From Ruminiclostridium herbifermentans (GTDB lineage Bacteria > Bacillota > Clostridia > Acetivibrionales > DSM-1351), in NCBI RefSeq assembly GCF_005473905.2, contig NZ_CP061336.1:1542501-1606500 (forward strand): a stretch of 64,000 nt of DNA, written 5' to 3'. Positions 55,930 through 64,000 of the stretch are shown in pieces (within the stretch, counting starts at the first letter, position 1; each line of letters starts with the position of its first letter). The position numbers and the translations under genes are program-made. The notes under the pieces were generated by a model. The model ran no database searches. It saw only the letters and a program-made list of their open reading frames with translations, and was not told the origin of the DNA.

Positions 55930-58833
55930 ATGCATTCTATGCAAGTAAAATCAATGAGAAACAGCAAGAAATTTAAATCAATGATATCTATATTTTTGGT
56001 TTTTGCATTTATTGCTGTACAATTATTAATATCTGGAAATGTTTTGGCAAGAGAAGCTTTATCTTCGCCTGAGAATTCTAATACAGCTTGGAATTCTAAT
56101 TTTACTCCGGCTGAGGGCTGGGAGGATTATAACTACTTTAATTTTGCTGAGGCATTGCAAAAATCAATCTATTTTTATGATGCTAATAAATGCGGACCTG
56201 GTATTACAGGAGGAAGGCTAGAATGGAGAGGTGATTGTCATGTGGGAGATTGTAATATCCCTCTTGAAAACACTTCACTTTCTGAGGAATTCATTAAAAA
56301 GTATAAACATATATTGGACCCCGATGGAGACGGGACTGTAGATGTACATGGCGGCTTCCATGATGCTGGAGATCATGTAAGGTTTGGATTGCCTCAGAGT
56401 TATACTGCAGGTACTCTTGGCTGGGGATTCTATGAATTCAGAGATGCCTTTCAGGAATCAGGGCAGGAAGAGCACATGATCGAGATTTTAAGGTACTTTA
56501 CAGATACTTTTTTACGCTGTTCATTCTTGGATGAAAATGGAGAATTAATAGCATTTTGTTATATGGTAGGCGAAGGGGATTTGGATCATTCCTACTGGGG
56601 ACCACCTGAATTATATCCTGATGATATTCCAAGGCCTGCAGACTTTGCTACAGTTGAATCTCCAGGTAGTGATGTTTGCGGTAGTACAGCAGCTGCACTT
56701 GCTACCTCATATTTGAACTTTAAAGATGAGGACCCTGAATATGCAGAGCGTTGTTTAACTGTTGCAAAGGCTATGTATAAATTTGCAAAAGAAAACAGAG
56801 GAATGTCAAAGGGAGACGGTTACTATACTTCAGCATATGACGATGATGAAATGGCTTGGGCTGCTACTTGGTTGTATGCTTGTACTGGTAACATGGATTA
56901 CATAGATGATATTATGTCCCTTTCTGAGGACGGCAGATATTATACAGGATACATGGGAAAAATAATACCTGATACCTTTAACACAAATATGTGGTTCAAT
57001 ACATGGGTTCATTGCTGGGATGCTGTATGGGGCGGAGTATTTATAGTGCTCAATACATTATTCCCAGAAAATGAGTTATATGATTATATCGCTCGTTGGA
57101 ATGTAGAATACCACTCAGGCGGTATGGCAAAGCATAAGGAGCCAAACGACAATGGTTATACATCAACATCTCCAGCAGGATATACAATGATAAATGGATG
57201 GGGTTCTGCTCGTTATAACACAGCTGCTCAATTATGTGCACTTGTGTATATGAAGCATCACCCTGAAAGAACTGATTTTGGAGCATGGGCTAAGAATCAG
57301 ATGGAATATATAATGGGAAGAAATCCTATGGGATATTCGTATATAGTAGGCTATGGTTACGAACAAGGCTTGCCTTCAGTAAAGCATCCTCATCACAGAG
57401 CAGCTCATGGCTCTAAAACATTAAGTATGTTGGATCCAGTAGAACACAGGCATATATTGTGGGGAGCTCTAGCAGGCGGACCAGATAAGCAGGACTACCA
57501 TCAGGATGTAACAACTGACTTCGTTTACAATGAGGTTGCTGTTGACTATAATGCTGCATTTGTAGGTGCTTGTGCAGGATTATACAAATTTTACGGTGAA
57601 GGGCAGGAAGTAATACCTAATTTCCCACATCCAGAGCCAAGAACTGATGATTATTATTGTGAAGCGCGTGTTGAAAGAGAGATAAAGGAAAGTTCTCAGA
57701 TTGTTATAAAATTACATAATGAGTCAAGTCAGCCTCCTCATTACGAAACAGGCTTGAAGGCAAGATACTTCTTTAATATAAGCGAATTATTGGCGTGCGG
57801 ACAGACTATTGATGATGTAGAAATGACCATTGCTTATGATGAACAGATTTCACTGCAGCAGGAGCCTATTACCTTTAGAGGCCCTATAAAGTGGGATGAG
57901 GGTGGAACCTACTATTATGAGTATGATTGGAGCGGCAGAGAAATATATGGTGACAGAGAACTTGCAATTATATTAACAGCAAAGCAAGATTCAAACTATA
58001 TGACTCACTGGGATCCAACTAATGACTGGAGCAGACAAGGTCTTACAAATGATTATATATTGACTAAAAACATTCCTGTATATAGGAATGGGGTTCTGGT
58101 ATATGGGGAAGAAGCTCCAAAGCTTGGCCCTATAGATCCTAATGAAGATCCAGATACAACGCCTCCTTCAGTTAAAGTTTTATATAAATATGGAGCGGCT
58201 CATAACCTTAAAAATACAATAAGAGCTACTGTAAATATAGTGAATAATGGAACAGTTCCAGTAAATTTATCTGATGTAAAGCTTCGCTATTACTTTACAT
58301 GTGATGGCAGTGAGCAAAATAGATTTACTTGTGAATATGCACCTTGCGGAACTGAAAATGTATTGGGAAATTGCTTCAAAATAGAAAATGCTGCTGAGAA
58401 TGCTGACACTTATTGTGAAATAACATTTACAGAGGCTGCTGGAAAACTTGCTCCAGGTGCAAGTACAGGAGATATACCTTTTAGGATAGATGGTTCGTCC
58501 GATTATGACATTACAAATGATTATTCATGTAATACCAAAATGGAAAGTAATTTAGGAGATAATGATAAAATTACTGCTTATATCAAGGGACAACTTGTGT
58601 ATGGAAAAGAAGCTGTTATAGTTGAATCTGGTTCTAAATTGGGTGACATAGACAATAGCGGAAGTATTGATGCAATTGATTTTGCTGTTTTGAAAAAGTA
58701 CTTGCTAGGGGTAGCAGAATTAGATTCAGAAAGTTTTATTAGAGCTGATGTTAATAAAGACAAAGAAGTTAATGCATTAGACTATGCAATATTGAAGATG
58801 TATTTGCTCGGAACAATTAGTGATTTTGAGTAG
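55930..58833 (+). CDS. Cellulosomal GH9 cellulase with CBM3c, CBM3b and dockerin (paralogue)
   Basis: 967 aa from ATG 55930 after AAGGAGG. The signal peptide (FKSMISIFLVFAFIAVQLLI) ends near NVLA. The GH9 domain has D145/D148 in GGFHDAGDHVRFGLPQ and E535 in YNEVAVDYNAAF. CBM3c (about 572-722) and CBM3b (about 745-895, PPSVKVLYKYG ... AYIKGQLVYGKE) follow. The dockerin (about 902-964) has DIDNSGSIDAIDF and DVNKDKEVNALDY. It shares its domain order and long identical stretches with the upstream gene. Dockerin positions 10-11 are Ala-Ile and Ala-Leu, not the Ser-Thr of Clostridium thermocellum. Confidence 0.95.
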   Translation: MHSMQVKSMRNSKKFKSMISIFLVFAFIAVQLLISGNVLAREALSSPENSNTAWNSNFTPAEGWEDYNYFNFAEALQKSIYFYDANKCGPGITGGRLEWRGDCHVGDCNIPLENTSLSEEFIKKYKHILDPDGDGTVDVHGGFHDAGDHVRFGLPQSYTAGTLGWGFYEFRDAFQESGQEEHMIEILRYFTDTFLRCSFLDENGELIAFCYMVGEGDLDHSYWGPPELYPDDIPRPADFATVESPGSDVCGSTAAALATSYLNFKDEDPEYAERCLTVAKAMYKFAKENRGMSKGDGYYTSAYDDDEMAWAATWLYACTGNMDYIDDIMSLSEDGRYYTGYMGKIIPDTFNTNMWFNTWVHCWDAVWGGVFIVLNTLFPENELYDYIARWNVEYHSGGMAKHKEPNDNGYTSTSPAGYTMINGWGSARYNTAAQLCALVYMKHHPERTDFGAWAKNQMEYIMGRNPMGYSYIVGYGYEQGLPSVKHPHHRAAHGSKTLSMLDPVEHRHILWGALAGGPDKQDYHQDVTTDFVYNEVAVDYNAAFVGACAGLYKFYGEGQEVIPNFPHPEPRTDDYYCEARVEREIKESSQIVIKLHNESSQPPHYETGLKARYFFNISELLACGQTIDDVEMTIAYDEQISLQQEPITFRGPIKWDEGGTYYYEYDWSGREIYGDRELAIILTAKQDSNYMTHWDPTNDWSRQGLTNDYILTKNIPVYRNGVLVYGEEAPKLGPIDPNEDPDTTPPSVKVLYKYGAAHNLKNTIRATVNIVNNGTVPVNLSDVKLRYYFTCDGSEQNRFTCEYAPCGTENVLGNCFKIENAAENADTYCEITFTEAAGKLAPGASTGDIPFRIDGSSDYDITNDYSCNTKMESNLGDNDKITAYIKGQLVYGKEAVIVESGSKLGDIDNSGSIDAIDFAVLKKYLLGVAELDSESFIRADVNKDKEVNALDYAILKMYLLGTISDFE

Positions 58834-59133
58834 TAGCTGTTAACTCAGAAGCAAATATGTTATAATGTTACAAATTGACTGCATACACTTTAAAAAACTG
58901 CAATATTGGATTCAGGGGGCTGTAGCAAAACATTATTCGATATTATTAACACATATCTTTAATTTTTAGATATACAAGTTTTTGATGAAAAGCTAGTAAA
59001 CTAACTTTGATTTATCAAGACAAACAAACTAGCGTTTATAGTAATTTATTGATACAATAATAGTGCAAATGTTTAACCACTTTAAAATGGCTAGGCATTT
59101 GCACTTATTTTTATACTAAATAGAGGAGATCAA
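58834..59133. other. Intergenic region with a terminator before the membrane-protein pair
   Basis: 300 nt. AGTGCAAATG (59062-59071) pairs with CATTTGCACT (59096-59105) and is followed by TATTTTTAT. It is 230 nt after the GH9 stop, so it may also act as a leader attenuator for the next genes. No gene is visible. Confidence 0.55.
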
Positions 59134-59250
59134 ATGAACAATACTATTTTAATGTTGAGTGAAATATCAATGGGATTTTTATTTTCATTACCTTACATAT
59201 ATTTGCTTAAGAATGAATTATATAACTATGAAAATGAATTACAAGTCTGA
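59134..59250 (+). CDS. Small hydrophobic protein, 38 aa
   Basis: ATG 59134 follows a strong site (AGAGGAG, 7 nt away). The peptide starts MNNTILMLSEISMGFLFSLP, followed by YIYLLKNELYNYENELQV. It could span a membrane once. Its last 23 nt overlap the next gene in another frame, so the two may be translationally coupled. It is short, with no recognised family. The good ribosome binding site is the main reason to list it. It could instead be a leader peptide. Confidence 0.45.
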   Translation: MNNTILMLSEISMGFLFSLPYIYLLKNELYNYENELQV

Positions 59251-59929
59251 TTTTTCAGGGCGTTTAACATTGATGATACTCGTAAGTTTTATAATAGGTT
59301 CATCTATAATCGAATTTGGGGTATTTTCTGAGGGAATACTTTTAATATGGGGTGCTATAACTATATCTTTAGTCATAGCATTATTGACACTGATTAATGA
59401 AATAACTTTTGATGACAATAACGAACAATACCATAGAGATACCGAGGAGGATTCATTTAAAAGTAAACTTTTTAGGAGGTTTAAAAAGCTTGATTTTTTA
59501 CATAAAAATAAATTTATTAATAAACTAAATTCCAAAATAGTTATAGGTATACCACTTAGAACGTTACTTTCACTAATTGTATTAACATTGGTAGCATTTT
59601 CGCTGATTTTGACAGATATAAATATGAATGGTCCAAGTGTTTTAGATTATCATAAATATATTATAAGCAAAATTGCTGACTCAGATGACCCTAAGATGGT
59701 TTTGCTTGAGGAAACTACTTCAAATGGAGGTATGCCAAGAGTTTTACTTGAGGATATACAAAAAATAAAGAATGGCGAAACAAATATGGGATTTCCTTTT
59801 CCTTGGGGAATTGATGTAATGGTGTATTCTGAAAATGAAACGTGGACACTTAGGTATTGGAGATGTGGAAATGTATGGGAGTTTGAAGGTGTGAAAAGTA
59901 AAATAACTTCAAACTTAATAGTTGGATAA
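59228..59929 (+). CDS. Membrane protein of unknown function
   Basis: 233 aa from ATG 59228, inside the tail of the small upstream ORF. The N-terminal half has hydrophobic helices (LTLMILVSFIIGSSIIEFGVF, ILLIWGAITISLVIALLTL) and a third near 125 (LLSLIVLTLVAFSLIL). The C-terminal part is an outside or cytoplasmic domain ending WTLRYWRCGNVWEFEGVKSK. No family is recognised. The true start could be MNYKS at 59234, and no good ribosome binding site is present, which fits coupling to the 38-aa ORF. Confidence 0.6.
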   Translation: MKMNYKSDFSGRLTLMILVSFIIGSSIIEFGVFSEGILLIWGAITISLVIALLTLINEITFDDNNEQYHRDTEEDSFKSKLFRRFKKLDFLHKNKFINKLNSKIVIGIPLRTLLSLIVLTLVAFSLILTDINMNGPSVLDYHKYIISKIADSDDPKMVLLEETTSNGGMPRVLLEDIQKIKNGETNMGFPFPWGIDVMVYSENETWTLRYWRCGNVWEFEGVKSKITSNLIVG

Positions 59930-60073
59930 AAGCTATTTTATTCGAAATAGGATGAATATATTAGATATAAAAAAAGCTTTAAAATGGAACTTTGTTAATG
60001 CATGTGAGCACAATTTGATTATTGTATTATTTGGTTATTATATTAAAATAAGCATTGAGAAAGGACAAATATT

Positions 60074-61081
60074 ATGTCACAAATAATATTAGGAAAGACA
60101 GGAATATGTGTTAATAAAAATGGCTTCGGGGCACTTCCCATTCAGCGTATCAGCAAGGAAGAGGCAAAGCTATTGCTGACAAAAGCATATGACAACGGTA
60201 TTAATTTTTATGATACTGCAAGATTTTATACAGATAGTGAAGAAAAAATAGGATATGCTCTCAGCCATGTTCGTGAAAAAATATATATTGCATCAAAGAC
60301 AATGGCTGATAATGTAAAGGGCTTTTGGGAACAATTGAATACCTCCCTAAGTTTACTTAAGACTGATTACTTAGATATTTATCAATTTCACAATCCAAGT
60401 TTTTGTCCTAAGCCTAATGATGGTACAGGATTGTATGAAGCCATGCTTGAAGCTAAAGATAAGGGAATGATTCGTCATATTGGAATCACAAACCATAGAA
60501 TCAAAATTGCTTTAGAAGCAGCAGAATCGGGTTTATACGAGACTATTCAATTTCCTTTCAGCTACTTAGCATCAAATGAAGAAATAGAACTGGTAAACAA
60601 ATGTAAAGAGTATGGAATTGGGTTTATTGCTATGAAGGCTTTATCAGGAGGACTTATATCTAATTCAGCAGCAGCATATGCATATTTGGCACAGTATGAC
60701 AATGTTTTGCCTATTTGGGGTATACAAAAGGAAAAAGAACTTGATGAATTCATATCCTATGTCAAAAATCCCCCTGTTTTAAATAAAGAACTTTCAGAAA
60801 TTATTGAACTTGATAAAAAGGAACTTTGTGCAGACTTCTGCAGAGGCTGCGGCTATTGTATGCCATGTCCTGCAAACATTGATATTCCAAATTCAGCAAG
60901 AATGTCACTTATGATAAGAAGAGCTCCCACATCAATATATTTAAATGAAGAATGGCAGGAGAAAATGAAAAGAATAGATGAATGCATAAATTGCAATCAT
61001 TGCAAGAATCATTGCCCATACGGATTAGATACTCCAAAGATTCTGAAAAGGAATTGGAAGGATTATAAGCAGTTTATTTAA
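60074..61081 (+). CDS. Aldo/keto reductase with C-terminal 4Fe-4S ferredoxin domain
   Basis: 335 aa from ATG 60074 after GAGAAAGGA. The first 270 residues are an aldo/keto reductase barrel with the family segments NFYDTARFYTDSEEKIGYAL (Asp, Tyr), IYIASKT (Lys), YLDIYQFHNP (His) and HIGITNHR. The C-terminus carries two cysteine clusters, CADFCRGCGYCMPCP and CINCNHCKNHCPYGL, which fit a ferredoxin-type 4Fe-4S domain. Such fusions occur in anaerobes and may pass electrons from ferredoxin to a carbonyl substrate. It stands alone on the + strand. Confidence 0.9.
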   Translation: MSQIILGKTGICVNKNGFGALPIQRISKEEAKLLLTKAYDNGINFYDTARFYTDSEEKIGYALSHVREKIYIASKTMADNVKGFWEQLNTSLSLLKTDYLDIYQFHNPSFCPKPNDGTGLYEAMLEAKDKGMIRHIGITNHRIKIALEAAESGLYETIQFPFSYLASNEEIELVNKCKEYGIGFIAMKALSGGLISNSAAAYAYLAQYDNVLPIWGIQKEKELDEFISYVKNPPVLNKELSEIIELDKKELCADFCRGCGYCMPCPANIDIPNSARMSLMIRRAPTSIYLNEEWQEKMKRIDECINCNHCKNHCPYGLDTPKILKRNWKDYKQFI

Positions 61082-61409
61082 GTTTATGTTAATGTAGTCT
61101 CCTGTCGAGAAAAGAACTGGTATTGCCTAGGATTTGTATACATTGTAGTATAGAGTTAGATATAGAGGTAATACCGTGAAAAAATGTAACACTGGGAACT
61201 GCATACATAGCAGTATGGAGGATAATTAAATGAAAATCAAAAATAGTATTTTTACTAGACAAGTATAATCTTATTCACTCCAACCATTTTTAATAACTAA
61301 ATTGTGTGTATATTCTTTATATGCTTGTTTTTTTTAGATTGATTTTCAATTAAATTATCCTCCAAACAGAATTTGCAGTAAATTTTTTCAGTAAGGGAAT
61401 GGCTGTATT
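61082..61409. other. Intergenic region between convergent genes with an inverted repeat
   Basis: 328 nt. GGAGGATAATT...ATCAA (61217-61240) and its inverted partner (61339-61363) match with one indel and one mismatch, about 98 nt apart. A short ORF of 12 codons after GGAGGATAATTAA (ATG 61230) is too small to support. Between two converging genes this may be a terminator region. Confidence 0.45.
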
Positions 61410-63041
61410 CTATCTGGGCTCTACAGGTGTTGGACTTTGAACATTTGTAGGGCTTATTGTAAAACCACCTGGATAGTCCAACATAGCGGAAATTACTCTA
61501 ACTGTTTCAGCCCTAGTTATTGTATTTTTTGGCCTGAAGGTACCATCAGGATAGCCTGACAAAATATTATTCATGGATAGTACTATGATAGATTTGTTTG
61601 ACCAAATGTTATTCTCATGGCTTACATCACTATAAATTTTTTGAGAAAAATCTACAGTATCAGGATTAAACAGCACCTTATCACAAATTACAGAAAACTC
61701 TTCTCTTGTTATCTTTTTGTTGGGATAAAATAAATTATCTCCATAGCCTTGAAAAATACCATATTTTTTTGCAATAGTTATATATTTTTCACCCCAATGA
61801 CCTACAGTGTCGGAAAATGGCTTAATACCAGCGATTGACTGGTTTTCTAACTCCAGCATTTTTACCAGCATTACTGCTGCTTGAGCCCTTGTCAAATTTC
61901 CATTTGGATCAAAACGATTGCCAGGAAGACCGCTTATTATCTTTTTTTCATAAATTTCTAAAATGAAACTTTGTGCCCAGTTATCTTCAATATCAATAAA
62001 AGGTTTTCCTATTAACCACACACTATAGTTTTTCCAAAAATGGTCTGGTTCCTGTCCTAATGCCCAACTACCGGCTCCTAATAGTCCATATTTTGAAACC
62101 AGTGATAACTTTTTCTCAATAGATGTCTCATTTTCATACCAAATATCGTAGACTCCAGCTGAAAGCTTATTACTTCCCCAAATTATAGCATTGTCTGTAT
62201 TTGAAATAGTAAGTGTAGCACGGGCACACTGTGCTGATTCATCATACCACGTTTTGGCTTTATAAGTTGATACCAGCCTTTCTACATCTGCAACTGTAAT
62301 CCCATAACCGCCAGTTTGTGAGCCTTGCTTCCAATAGCGACCGTAGAAAGGTATTCCAAGTATAATTTTTGAGGGTGGAATATGTTTGAGCGCAAATGCA
62401 ACAGATTTTTCAACAAAAGGTAAACTGGCAACTGCACCTGCGGCACCGCCCGAATAGTGTTCATCATAAGCCATAATAAAAACCTGATCACTTAAGCTGC
62501 CTAATGCAGCATAATCATAAGAACCCTGCCAACCAGTTTTACTTCCCCATGGGTTTGGTGCAACACATACTGAAATTATTTTAGATGAAGGCAGAGCAGC
62601 TCTTAATAGCCTCATAAAATCAGTGAAATTATCCCTGTCTATTTCAGTAAGGTTTTGAATGTCGATATTAACACCATCGCATTGAAGATCTATGACTTTT
62701 TTTGCAAGCTGTGTCACAAATTTTGTACGGTTTGCAACTGCTGCTCTGCCTAGAGTTCTATCCCAATTATTACTTAAATAAGGTGTTACCTTAATATTTT
62801 TAGCGTGCATAGTCTGTACAAATAAAGGATCCACCTTAATTGTATTTTTTAAAGTACCATCACTGTTTATTTCAAAATAATCAGGGCAGACTGTTTTTAT
62901 ATTTGCGCCTGTACGCTCCACATTTTTTATATATGTTGTTGTATTGCCTGCAAATAAATAGGCTATACTCTCATAAGCATAAGTATTAGACTGAAATCCA
63001 AACAAAATTGTGAGTATTAATATGCATTTTTTTAAGCCCAT
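61410..63041 (-). CDS. SLH-anchored GH18-like surface protein with altered catalytic residue
   Basis: 543 aa. The signal peptide MGLKKCILILTILFGFQSNT ends near YAYES. Residues 25-320 form a GH18 barrel (chitinase / YaaH-like spore-germination family), with AYLFAG, SVCVAPNPWG, DQVFIMAYDEHYSGG and KIILGIPFYGRYWK. The catalytic DxxDxDxE motif reads D122-G-V-N-I-D127-I-Q129: the codon is CAA, so the acid Glu is Gln. Three SLH domains follow (about 330-540), with ITRAETVRVI in the last; they bind the cell wall polymer. It probably binds, rather than cuts, peptidoglycan or chitin-like glycans. A weak site precedes ATG 63041. Confidence 0.88.
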   Translation of the reverse strand: MGLKKCILILTILFGFQSNTYAYESIAYLFAGNTTTYIKNVERTGANIKTVCPDYFEINSDGTLKNTIKVDPLFVQTMHAKNIKVTPYLSNNWDRTLGRAAVANRTKFVTQLAKKVIDLQCDGVNIDIQNLTEIDRDNFTDFMRLLRAALPSSKIISVCVAPNPWGSKTGWQGSYDYAALGSLSDQVFIMAYDEHYSGGAAGAVASLPFVEKSVAFALKHIPPSKIILGIPFYGRYWKQGSQTGGYGITVADVERLVSTYKAKTWYDESAQCARATLTISNTDNAIIWGSNKLSAGVYDIWYENETSIEKKLSLVSKYGLLGAGSWALGQEPDHFWKNYSVWLIGKPFIDIEDNWAQSFILEIYEKKIISGLPGNRFDPNGNLTRAQAAVMLVKMLELENQSIAGIKPFSDTVGHWGEKYITIAKKYGIFQGYGDNLFYPNKKITREEFSVICDKVLFNPDTVDFSQKIYSDVSHENNIWSNKSIIVLSMNNILSGYPDGTFRPKNTITRAETVRVISAMLDYPGGFTISPTNVQSPTPVEPR

Positions 63042-63833
63042 ATTATATCCATGCCATTACTTCTTATTTAACACAATAAAAAATATGGAATGGACTTGGC
63101 ACCTCCCAATAATTATTTAATAGGTAATTCACTTTTTTAAAATTATTAGTTTTACTATTCCCACGGTTCTAAATCGTAAATTCCACGTCAATATATTTTT
63201 TACTCATTAGTTTTATTATGATTAAGTGTAAATTATATATTCTATAAAAATTTGGATAAAAGTTGATTTGGTTTAGAAAAGATAAATTATGTAGCAATAC
63301 TCCTAATTTCATCAAGCAATTTCGAAGTTGAGAATTTTTCTTTAGTTTGGGTTGCTGATTCTGGGATTTTCAGACAATATTTTATTTAAAGCGTATTATT
63401 AATTAAATAATTACTTAACATTTTCAGCTAAAATTTAAGTTGTTCAACATAAACAAATGAAAAGTAATATAATAGCTAAGAATTTAGTTGTTTTTTTGTA
63501 AAAAACTTTTAATAATTTATGAACATGGATTGCTTTTCGTTTAGATGTATCAAGAAAAAGAATACTCTGGAAAGAAGATAATTTTGAACATGAATTGCTT
63601 TTTAAATTGCTTTTCATCTGTAGTTGGGTTATAAAAAACAGTATTAATTGCTGCAGAACATATTGAAAGATTTAGCATCATTATGATTTTATATGGGAAA
63701 GTTGATTAATTATTATAAGTTTATTCGTACCGTAATAGACACTATCTCATTGCAAATATGAGAAGCATACTATAGTAATATCTCTAAATTAAATTATATA
63801 AAATTATTAAACTTACTATTTAAGAGGGGGATT
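63042..63833. other. Intergenic region before the partial gene at the window end
   Basis: About 790 nt of AT-rich DNA with no gene, strong hairpin or recognised RNA. The minus-strand promoter for the GH18-like gene and the + strand promoter for the last gene should lie here. Confidence 0.5.
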
Positions 63834-64000
63834 ATGATGAAGAAAAGAATATTATTGATAATTGTTATTGCTTTACTTATATTTACACTGACAGGCTGTA
63901 TTCCAGGGGATGGAACATATACAGCAGATAAGCCGGCAGGATTTTTATGGGGTATCTGGCATGGGTGGATATCACCAGTATCGCTTATTATAGGATTGTT
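63834..64000 (+). CDS. Lipoprotein-like membrane protein, 5' end (cut by the window)
   Basis: The frame is open from ATG 63834 (or 63837), after AAGAGGGGG, to the end of the window, about 55 residues. The start MKKRILLIIVIALLIFTLTGC ends in the lipobox LTGC, so the mature N-terminus would be Cys. GFLWGIWHGWISPVSLIIGL then begins a hydrophobic segment, like small membrane proteins with a GIWHG motif. The function is unknown and the 3' end is not in view. Confidence 0.7.
   Translation, partial: MMKKRILLIIVIALLIFTLTGCIPGDGTYTADKPAGFLWGIWHGWISPVSLIIGL

Noticed and set aside
51421-57286. Minus-strand open frames inside the three GH9 genes
   Set aside because: They recur at the same relative places in the paralogues because the plus-strand sequence is conserved. 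They lack start signals and show Gln/His/Leu-biased shadow composition.
59159-59250. Longer N-terminus for the membrane protein starting before 59228
   Set aside because: The upstream extension (KYQWDFYFHYLTYICLRM) overlaps the better-supported small ORF in another frame and has no ribosome site. The ATG at 59228 is preferred.
61230-61268. 12-codon ORF after GGAGGATAATTAA
   Set aside because: A ribosome-site-like sequence precedes it, but the ORF is too short and lies inside an inverted repeat. No evidence supports a peptide.

Overview
The window is low-GC Firmicutes DNA from a cellulolytic, cellulosome-forming clostridium. The evidence is three GH9 cellulases with C-terminal type I dockerins, SLH-anchored surface proteins, a B12-dependent ribonucleotide reductase, AT-rich intergenic DNA and clostridial rRNA. 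The dockerin and CBM3 style points to the Acetivibrio / Ruminiclostridium / Pseudobacteroides group. I cannot name the species from sequence alone. There is no prophage, CRISPR array, restriction system or intact transposase.

Layout. (1) 1-4450: 3' end of 16S, tRNA-Ala(TGC), 23S, 5S and tRNA-Asn(GTT), closed by a terminator. The 23S carries an extra arm at helix 45, and promoter-like sequences lie inside the spacers. (2) 4507-5368: six tandem copies of a ~146-nt non-coding repeat, then AT-rich DNA. (3) 5.9-22.6 kb: a type IV pilus locus in the order pilB, pilT, pilC, pilin, pilD, pilM, pseudopilin, pilN-like, pilO-like, pseudopilin, pilX-like. It is followed by a secreted protein with a CBM3-like module and four fibronectin III domains. 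(4) 23-33 kb: a DUF4015 lipoprotein, class II ribonucleotide reductase, a decayed SLH-protein fragment, arginine deiminase, decayed RTX-type remnants and two genes of unknown function, one of them secreted. (5) 33.4-40 kb: a Na+/proline-type symporter, then an MMPL transporter and a YhgE-like partner divergent from a TetR-family regulator. (6) 40-50 kb: a large c-di-GMP enzyme with a sugar-binding-type sensor, a stand-alone ketosynthase III, a zinc alcohol dehydrogenase, a methyltransferase and a TPR-like protein. (7) 50.2-58.8 kb: three GH9 cellulases in tandem, each with its own leader or terminator. (8) 58.8-64 kb: a small membrane-protein pair, an aldo/keto reductase with ferredoxin domain, an SLH-anchored GH18-like protein whose catalytic Glu is replaced by Gln, and the start of a lipoprotein-like gene.

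How it may fit together. The pilus apparatus (with retraction ATPase) is followed on the same strand by a CBM3-FnIII protein. That suggests a pilus- or surface-linked cellulose adhesin in a genome region that also encodes cellulosomal GH9 enzymes and a c-di-GMP turnover protein, a common regulator of pili. This link is inference from gene order and domains.

The intergenic DNA holds several repeat families: the 146-nt array, a structured ~190-nt element with a perfect 25-bp inverted repeat and two diverged relatives, a 43-nt repeat in two places, and a 232-nt long-inverted-repeat element with a half copy 8 kb away. These, and the helix 45 arm, are the least explained parts of the window.
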